Of a stretch of DNA of 64,000 nt, positions 57,754-64,000 are shown piece after piece. The translations under genes were made by a program, and so were the position numbers. How positions within the stretch are numbered: position 1 is the stretch's first letter; every line of letters starts with the position of its first letter. A model generated the notes under the pieces. It did not search any database, was not told the origin of the DNA, and saw only the letters and a list, made by a program, of their open reading frames with translations. This DNA comes from Phaseolus vulgaris (taxonomy: Eukaryota; Streptophyta; Magnoliopsida; Fabales; Fabaceae), in NCBI RefSeq assembly GCF_000499845.2, contig NC_023749.2, positions 44,395,608-44,459,607 on the forward strand. The letters are read 5' to 3'.

Positions 57754-60232
57754 ATGACAACACCAGAAATTACCAATGTGAGAAGAAGAAACAATGAAGA
57801 ATTAGACATAATTAATCAACTTCCAGGTGCAGTGTTGTCTCAAATCATCTCTTCACTTTCCATTGATGAAGCAGTGAGAAGTAGTGTCCTTTCCAAACAA
57901 TGGAAACCCTTGTGGAAGCAAACCTCTTGCCTTGACTTTGATGGGAGACGCATGGTTAATCCTTTATCTCAACTTAATAATTCATTACCTAAAAGTATGA
58001 GTTTTGATCCTATTAAAGTTTCACAATATGCTGAGGCATATGATGAAATTGTCAACCAGGTATTGCATCTTCATCTTGGTGATTTGATTAGTTGTCGTTT
58101 TAGGCACTTTCGTCAACACCTCTGTGCTGGTGATGTGGAAAAATGGGTTGAGTTTGTGATAATGAAAAAAGGGTTAAGTTCCCTAAACCTAGAGTGTGAT
58201 CAATTGATTCAAGATGTTCACCATATTTATTTGGACACGTCTCCAGATGGGGAAATTGAATTCAAACCTAGGATCTTTTCAAATCTTTATTCTCTTGAGT
58301 TGACCAACTACACATTGAATATTGAAACACCATTTGCATTTGAAAGTTGTGAGAAGTTGAGAATATTAAAATTGAAGAAAATAGTTATGGAGGATGCAAC
58401 CATTAATGGAATTTTGGATAAGTGCTTGTGCTTGGAGAAGTTTAGTCTCACTAAGTCATCTGGATTCAAGAAACTCAACATTATGAACTCGAGTTTGAAA
58501 TATTTGAAGCTTAAATTGTTGATGCTTAGTGAACTAAATGTTTTTGTTTTAAACCTTCAAGTTGTGATGCTCAATTCTCTAATTTGCCCACCAGAAGGTT
58601 TGAGAATTTCCACCCCAAATATAGACTCTTTTTATTATATTTATAATGCATTATTTCAGACATCGCAGTCTCATCAACTGAACCAGAGTGTTCTAAAAGC
58701 TCAAGATATTTTTGAAAATTGTAGCGATCTTTTGGTAAGTTATGCATAAGCCCATATGATTTTGTGTTTAATATTTTTCATTATTAATTTGGGTTTGTAT
58801 TTAAATGTATCGTGTAATGGTGCTAATTTTAAATTTCTCTCTCTTTTGTAGGGATCTCGAACAATGAACATTTTTCAAAATCTATTACTCTTGTCAATTG
58901 ATTTGGATCTGAACAATATAAGAGAAGCCTTATCCCTTTCGTTCATACTAAAATCATGTGTCCACCTCAAGAATCTTGAAATTACTATACCGGTACGTTA
59001 TCATAACCTTACAAAACTAAAATTTATATTATATTTTTGGTTTTTAAATTAAATGATGAATATAATATAATATTAGAAATACATACCATATTGAAAAATT
59101 TGATGCTAAATTTGAAATGATAAGATATTGACTTTTACTCAAATTATTTGATGGTCTATTCTATTAAATCAATGTTGTTCAGCTAAAATGGATATAATCC
59201 AAATTTCATGACTAAGAATTCCATAAGAGATGATAAAATACCTACAAAATCACTCTAATAGTTAAACTAAGCTGACATAAAACTCTATTCAAAATATAAA
59301 ATAATAAATGTATATTATCACCTTAACCTTAAGTGATCCTACCTCAATCTATAACAAGATTTTATGGACATGGAAATTTTGAATATAAACACATAAGAGA
59401 TCAATCCAAAAAAGTAAAACATAAATATACTATACAAGTTACTACAAACTCCTAAGCATTTAGTACTAAATTCAAGCATCTTTTCTTTTACAACTAATTC
59501 CAAGTTAATCATCATGGATACCCACATGCTTAACCTATACAATATATTGAGTGAATGAGGCATAATGTATTGTTTAGTGTTATAAAGAATCTAGATTGAA
59601 CCATAATATTAACTGAAATTTTCCTATTTATTAAAATAACCATTGTTTAGTGTTACTTATTAAATCTAGTTTTTATGAGATTTACATCTTTAATCAAATT
59701 ATTCAAATCAACTGGGGTTATTAATAAAGTGGGATGGATTGGGTTAAGGATCTATAGTAAGTGGGGTACAAACTATTCTGAAAAAAAAAGAGATAGAGTT
59801 TTACATTTTATTTTTCAAATAAGTTTGAACAATATATATGTGACTTCTACCTTAATGCACTCAGAACATTCTTTTTATATGTAGGATGATAAATCCAATG
59901 ATGGCTCTCATGATTGTAGTTTACCATTTCCCAACTCAACATTTTGGGAAAGAAAAGGAGTATATTACAATTGCATCAATTACAAGTTGGAATATGCTAC
60001 TATAAAAGGATTCAAAGGTAAGGAGCAAGAAGTGAAATTTGTTAAGCACATAATTACAAATGCCAACAGGGTGAAAAAGATTACCATAATTTGTGATTCT
60101 GTGATTGTTGATGAGGCAAAAGATCTACTCTCAATTTTAAGAACTTCACCTTATCTCTCCATCATCCTAGAATTGAAAAAGGAATTGGTTGACATTGCTG
60201 GAGTCCAAGATGTGGTGGCAGCACAAGAATAA
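57754..60232 (+). CDS. F-box/LRR protein with a C-terminal FBD domain, 3 exons
   Basis: Probable substrate-recognition subunit of an SCF ubiquitin ligase (family knowledge; target unknown). Exons are 57754-58734, 58852-58992 and 59885-60232. All junctions are GT-AG in phase 0 and give 489 aa with a TAA stop. The F-box lies at about residues 20-58 (INQLPGAVLSQIISSLSIDE, then SVLSKQWKPLWK). A leucine-rich region follows (LSSLNLECDQ, LYSLELTNYT, KLRILKLKKI, CLEKFSLT, SLKYLKLKLL). The end has FBD features: LEYATIKGFKGKEQEVKFVK, then ITNANRVKKITI. ATG 57754 is the first in-frame ATG; the 24 bases before it have no other. No stop or frameshift was found, so it appears intact. This family is large and fast-evolving, so orthology is not claimed. 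Confidence 0.9.
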
Positions 60233-61379
60233 TTATCCATTTTATGCTTTTATATTTAATAGTCACTTTATATAATTTTATGGATTTTTATTATTTCAAA
60301 GATAGGTGTTATTATTATATATTGGTTTTTTACCAATACTGAACCTACATATTCTGATGAAGTTGGTATCTTATAACTGAGCCAACTAACATGGTATTTT
60401 ATAGTGGTTATACATTTGCATTTCAATTCATGGATGGTGATTGATTTTTAGTAATTCATAAATATCTCTCTATTGTGTGTGTATGTGTTAGAATCTTGAA
60501 AAAATGCACAAAGAAATTTTTTTGGTTATGTTATAATAGTTTTATAGATATGGCGCAATCTCGAAAGCTAGTAGTTGGATTTGTTTTAGTTTCCAAAATG
60601 ATTAACTTGATTCAAGTGTGATATTGCATTTATTAAATCCATATGTTATGAAACTTGATTCTTTTTGTAAAACTAATTTAATACTCTAATTAAGTAAATT
60701 ATAGAAAATAATAATTGACCTTTTACCACATTTTGTAGGTGTTATTTAGGGGAGTTCATTATAAGTTCTAGTTAGATATTTTATTATAAAAAAAGATTTG
60801 CAAAAATATGATTCAAGTTTTGTTCCTGTTATTCTACATGTTTATATAAAACTTTATACAAATAATTTATATGTTTATTTATTTTCTTTTTCTTACGTAA
60901 TGGTTTGTGTGAATTTCCAATGATCTACTTTTTCAAATGATAAACGACATGTCCAAATAATAAGGACTAGAATAGAATTAATCTATAGTGATTTTTTTTT
61001 TATAAATTAACTCATTTTGTATCTATGTTTTTCAAATGATACACGACATGTAAAAAAAAAAGGAACTAGAATGATACCATAGTGATTTTTTGATAAATTA
61101 ACTTTTCTTGTAAACATAGTTGTTGGTAATTTTTGTAAAAGTCTTTGTTATATAATATATATAAAAAATGGGCAGGTGAAATATCACAAAATTCTATAAT
61201 GTGTTTGATGCTTAATATTACCTAATAACATTCTAGATATACTCATCACACATCCATAATAAGGCAACAATACCACATTGGTTTCAATCTAGACATCCAT
61301 TGGGTCAGAATATCATATAAATCTCCATATATAATATACACCAACAAGTATATGTGTGTCTTAGAATAAATGACAACAA
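60233..61379. other. 3' flank of the F-box gene, no further gene
   Basis: AT-rich. It contains two related phrases of about 60 bp (TTTTCAAATGATA(A/C)ACGACATGT near 60934 and 61028), a local duplication. No ORF is supported. Confidence 0.35.
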
Positions 61380-61800
61380 CTCAGTTTGACCTCTCTAAAC
61401 GTTTACAATAACGCTTTGTAAAGTATGATATGTGATTTTTAAGATTGAATCAAATGTTCAATTTATAGAAGTTTCAAAAAGCTGTTTAAAATCTTATTTA
61501 TATGCATTTAATCAATTATCTTAAGTTGTTAATTGATTATTCTCATAAAAAGGTGAATATATAAGTGAAAAACGCTATATTTTAATCTATTACTTAACCA
61601 TTTAATTGGTTATTTTGTCATTCATCATTTTCAAAAAACTTAAGAACATATTAATCGATTATTAAGCATGCTAATCGATTATTCTTAGAGATTGGCTAAG
61701 AATTCAATTTTTTGTTCTCTTTTTTAATCCATTATCACAAAACTGAAAAACGGTGTGGAAGTATATTAAGAACTATTAAGATATTGGACGATCTGTTAAG
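61380..61800. repeat. possible Sirevirus-type LTR fragment with TAATCGATTA motifs
   Basis: Contains TAATCAATTA at 61509, TAATTGATTA at 61530 (21 bp later) and TAATCGATTA at 61652 and 61672 (20 bp apart). This is the same arrangement as the CAATCGATTG pairs in the Sirevirus LTRs of this window. LTR ends were not found. Confidence 0.4.
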
Positions 61801-62570
61801 TTCCTAAACAATTCATGAAACTCTAGACGACCTATGACTCATGCTTGAATGAGTGATTATTTAAATCTATTATCGAAAAGAAGACCAAGTCAATTGTAGT
61901 ACAATTGATAAGGGAGTTGTCGTAGCCACAAGGAAAAAAACATACCAAAATAGTAATTTCTTTTAAAATGAAGTGAAAACACAGTAGAAGTTGAGTGCAT
62001 ATGTGGTGTAGAATAAATATGATATTTTGATAATAAACCCTAAAACCTAAATCTTTTTGGTCCCACATTAAGGCTCAACAGTCAATTTGATCTAGTGGTT
62101 TTTAAAAAAAATCAATTTTATCCCAAGGTTTGTTAAAAATATGCAATTTGGTCCTTTATGTTAAATTTGCATGAACTACATTAACTAGTAATGATGTGAC
62201 AAGTGTGAGTGGCATTGTTATGCACACATGTCTCCACATTAGAGCCTCATCATCACCATCAACCTTATATCCTTTTATCTCCCCTCTCTTTCTCAACCCT
62301 AACAATCTTCCTCCAATAACGACCACTTTCAAATAAATTCAAAATAACAATTGAAATTACTGCTAAGAGTTTGTTGTTTCAGGTGATTCAATTTCAATGG
62401 ATGCACATGTAGTCTTGTTCCGTGATTTTGTTTTTGGTTCCTCAAGTTCACATGTAGTAGTGCACTTGTTCTGTGATGTCTTTTGCAAGCAACTGAATCG
62501 ATGAAATTGCACCAATCATAAGCGAAGCTTGTCCATTTCAATTTCCAATTTCCAATTGCTGTATTTGAAG
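61801..62570. other. intergenic, repeat-like phrases, no gene
   Basis: Between 62080 and 62230 there is text typical of small legume repeats (AATTTGGTCCTTTATGTTAA). Ends could not be set. No ORF with a domain was found. Confidence 0.3.
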
Positions 62571-63379
62571 TATGGGTGGGCAAAAAATCCAAATTGCCAA
62601 ATCCAATTTATAATTATCTAAATCCATATTACTTTTAATCCATTTAAATGTATTTATCTCAAATCCAAATTCATATTTTTGGATTTTAAGTCCAATCCAT
62701 TTAATTGGATATGGATTAGATATAGATTGGATACATTTTTGGATTATCCAAAATAGATTTTGGTTTGGATTTTGAGTTGGCTCGGACATAGGTCGGGCTA
62801 AGTCGACCCGTGATCAGGTCGAGCCAAATCAAGTCGATCAGTCCTAGGTCGAGCCGTCCTGAACCCAGGTTGAGCTGAGTTGGCATATGACACGTTCAGG
62901 TCTAGGTCAAGCCGAGTCGGCCCAGGTCAAGATCAAGCCGAGTCGGCTCGAGCTAAGGTCTAGCCAAGTCAAACCTACGCCCCGGTTGAGCCGAGTTGGC
63001 CTGGGCCTAGTTCGACCTGAGTTGGAGAAGAGTCAGTCCAAGCCCATGTCAAGCAGAGTGTAATCGAGCCTGTGTTGAGTTGGTTCGGGCCCATATCTAG
63101 TCGAGTTAGTCCGATTCCATGTCGAGTCGAGTCGGCCCAGGCCCATGTTGACCCGAGTGTGCCTGGGCCCATATATACCAAAGTGGTCCAAGCCCATATT
63201 AAGTCGAGTCAACCCAGGCCCATATCGAGTTGAGTCGGCCCAAGCCCATATTGAGTCGAGCAGAATCGACCCAAGCCCGTGTCGAGCAGTGTCAGCCTGG
63301 GCCCATGTTGAGCAAAGTCCGTGTCGAGCTGATTCGTTCGAACCCCAAATTTTCAAAATCCAATCCATGACCACCCCTA
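62571..63379. mobile_element. hAT-like TIR element carrying a GC-rich minisatellite
   Basis: 809 bp, starting TATGGGTGGGCA; its right end reverse-complemented is TAGGGGTGGTCA. It is flanked by a perfect 8-bp duplication ATTTGAAG (62563-62570 and 63380-63387). Both subterminal regions carry AAATCCAA(T/A)-type phrases in inverse orientation. There is no transposase. The interior is almost entirely a tandem repeat. Confidence 0.8.
62775..63340. repeat. ~26-bp GC-rich minisatellite inside the hAT-like element
   Basis: About 20 diverged units with a consensus near GAGTCGGCCCAAGCCCATAT plus about 6 bp. Composition is strongly GC-rich against AT-rich surroundings. The minus-strand ORFs here (up to 139 codons, with RLDSTRHG-like repeats) are translations of the array. 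Confidence 0.8.
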
Positions 63380-63387
63380 ATTTGAAG

Positions 63388-63815
63388 TAGATTGATGTCG
63401 TGTGAATGAGATTATGTGAACAATGGTAGTCAGTTCTTTGATCTTGGATCAATGCTTCAAAGTTCTAGCTGAATAGGTAATGTGATTATTTATCTCAATA
63501 TTCCCAAACAATTCTAAATGTCTTTTTTAATTACAATTTATAAGTTATTTACTTACTAATTACATTATTAGACTTTAATCTCAATTAGAGACACTCATCG
63601 AAAATACTGCCTAAATATCAAAATGTCGAGAGCAAGATCTCGTGTAGTCTGGAAGTACAGTGAAAAATGTGAATTTTACAATAAAGTGACAAATAATTGA
63701 AATTCTATTTTGGGTGAAACCCAAAAACATGAATTATGCCAACAAAAATGTTTCATTGACACTATCTTCAAAAATTACACTCACTTAACAATCCCCTTTA
63801 ATAATATAATAATAT
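63388..63815. other. intergenic, nothing recognised
   Basis: AT-rich spacer between the hAT-like element and the terminal LTR. No supported feature. Confidence 0.3.
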
Positions 63816-64000
63816 TGTTAGAATATATGGCCTTAAACGAGAGGGGGGTGAATTGTTTAAGAGGGATTTTCACAAACTTTGAAGGTATAATGAAAACCAA
63901 TGCTGAATTACAGAGAAAAGAATAAGGAAACAAATACCTGAAACTGTTTTAAGATGATATCAGAAAAACAATCGGTTGTTTTTGTCGAAACAATCGGTTG
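63816..64000 (-). repeat. Sirevirus-type LTR in antisense, cut by the window end
   Basis: It starts TGTTAGAATATATGGCC and continues TTAAACGAGAGGGGGGTGAA, the reverse complement of the LTR 3' end seen at 30740-30787. It carries CAATCGGTTG decamers at 63969 and 63991 (22 bp apart). The rest lies outside the window. Confidence 0.75.

Noticed and set aside
63033..63452. 139-codon minus-strand ORF with repeated RLDSTRHG-like units, plus the 62975-63181 ORF
   Set aside because: They are translations of the GC-rich 26-bp minisatellite inside a hAT-like element; reading frame openness follows from base composition.
1..64000. tRNA, rRNA or other structured RNA genes
   Set aside because: No cloverleaf with TTCGA-type T-loops or other recognisable RNA signature was noticed by eye. 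A covariance-model scan such as tRNAscan-SE would be decisive; a high-scoring hit would overturn this.

Overview
This is a plant nuclear window, most likely from a legume (inference). It has GT-AG introns, AT-rich intergenic DNA and dense nested LTR retrotransposons. The repeats (Sirevirus-type LTRs carrying CAATCGATTG motifs, small TIR elements) are of a kind I associate with beans and soybean. No bacterial, organellar or RNA genes were seen.

Three host genes look intact. (1) A class VIII myosin on the + strand, 902-14575, with 24 exons encoding about 1176 aa. One exon is only 14 nt, and intron 22 is about 4.3 kb because it holds a decayed Ty1/copia element. (2) An alkaline-ceramidase-family membrane protein on the - strand, 37229-34676, with 7 exons encoding 288 aa. 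It keeps the zinc-site residues of the family and has one GC-AG intron. (3) An F-box/LRR/FBD protein on the + strand, 57754-60232, with 3 exons encoding 489 aa.

The rest is mostly mobile DNA. 14.9-23 kb is AT-rich and holds a hAT-like TIR element, a gypsy LTR fragment, a 21-bp minisatellite and a CACTA end. 23.6-33.6 kb is a nest: an antisense gypsy deletion derivative holds a solo Sirevirus LTR (TSD GTAGG). A second Sirevirus (TSD TATAG), deleted from gag to near its 3' end, sits in an older LTR with a ~40-bp minisatellite, followed by a dead copia RT. 37.9-40.9 kb holds gypsy gag-like and antisense integrase remnants.

43117-53502 is a complete-ended Ty1/copia element with two 514-bp LTRs and TSD TGTGA. 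Its gag is split by a 5.2-kb Ty3/gypsy segment in circularly permuted order: pol tail, PPT, single LTR, PBS, gag, PR, RT, broken RNase H. The segment is bordered by a GGCAA duplication. I consider this the most unusual structure in the window.

54.8-56.2 kb is a satellite-like array of ~130-200 bp units interrupted by a hAT-like element. 62.6-63.4 kb is a hAT-like element with a perfect 8-bp TSD that carries a GC-rich ~26-bp minisatellite. The window ends inside another antisense Sirevirus-type LTR.

The three host genes are functionally unrelated (actin motor, sphingolipid enzyme family, ubiquitin-ligase adaptor). Exon coordinates come from hand translation with phase checking. Transposon ends without a stated TSD are approximate.
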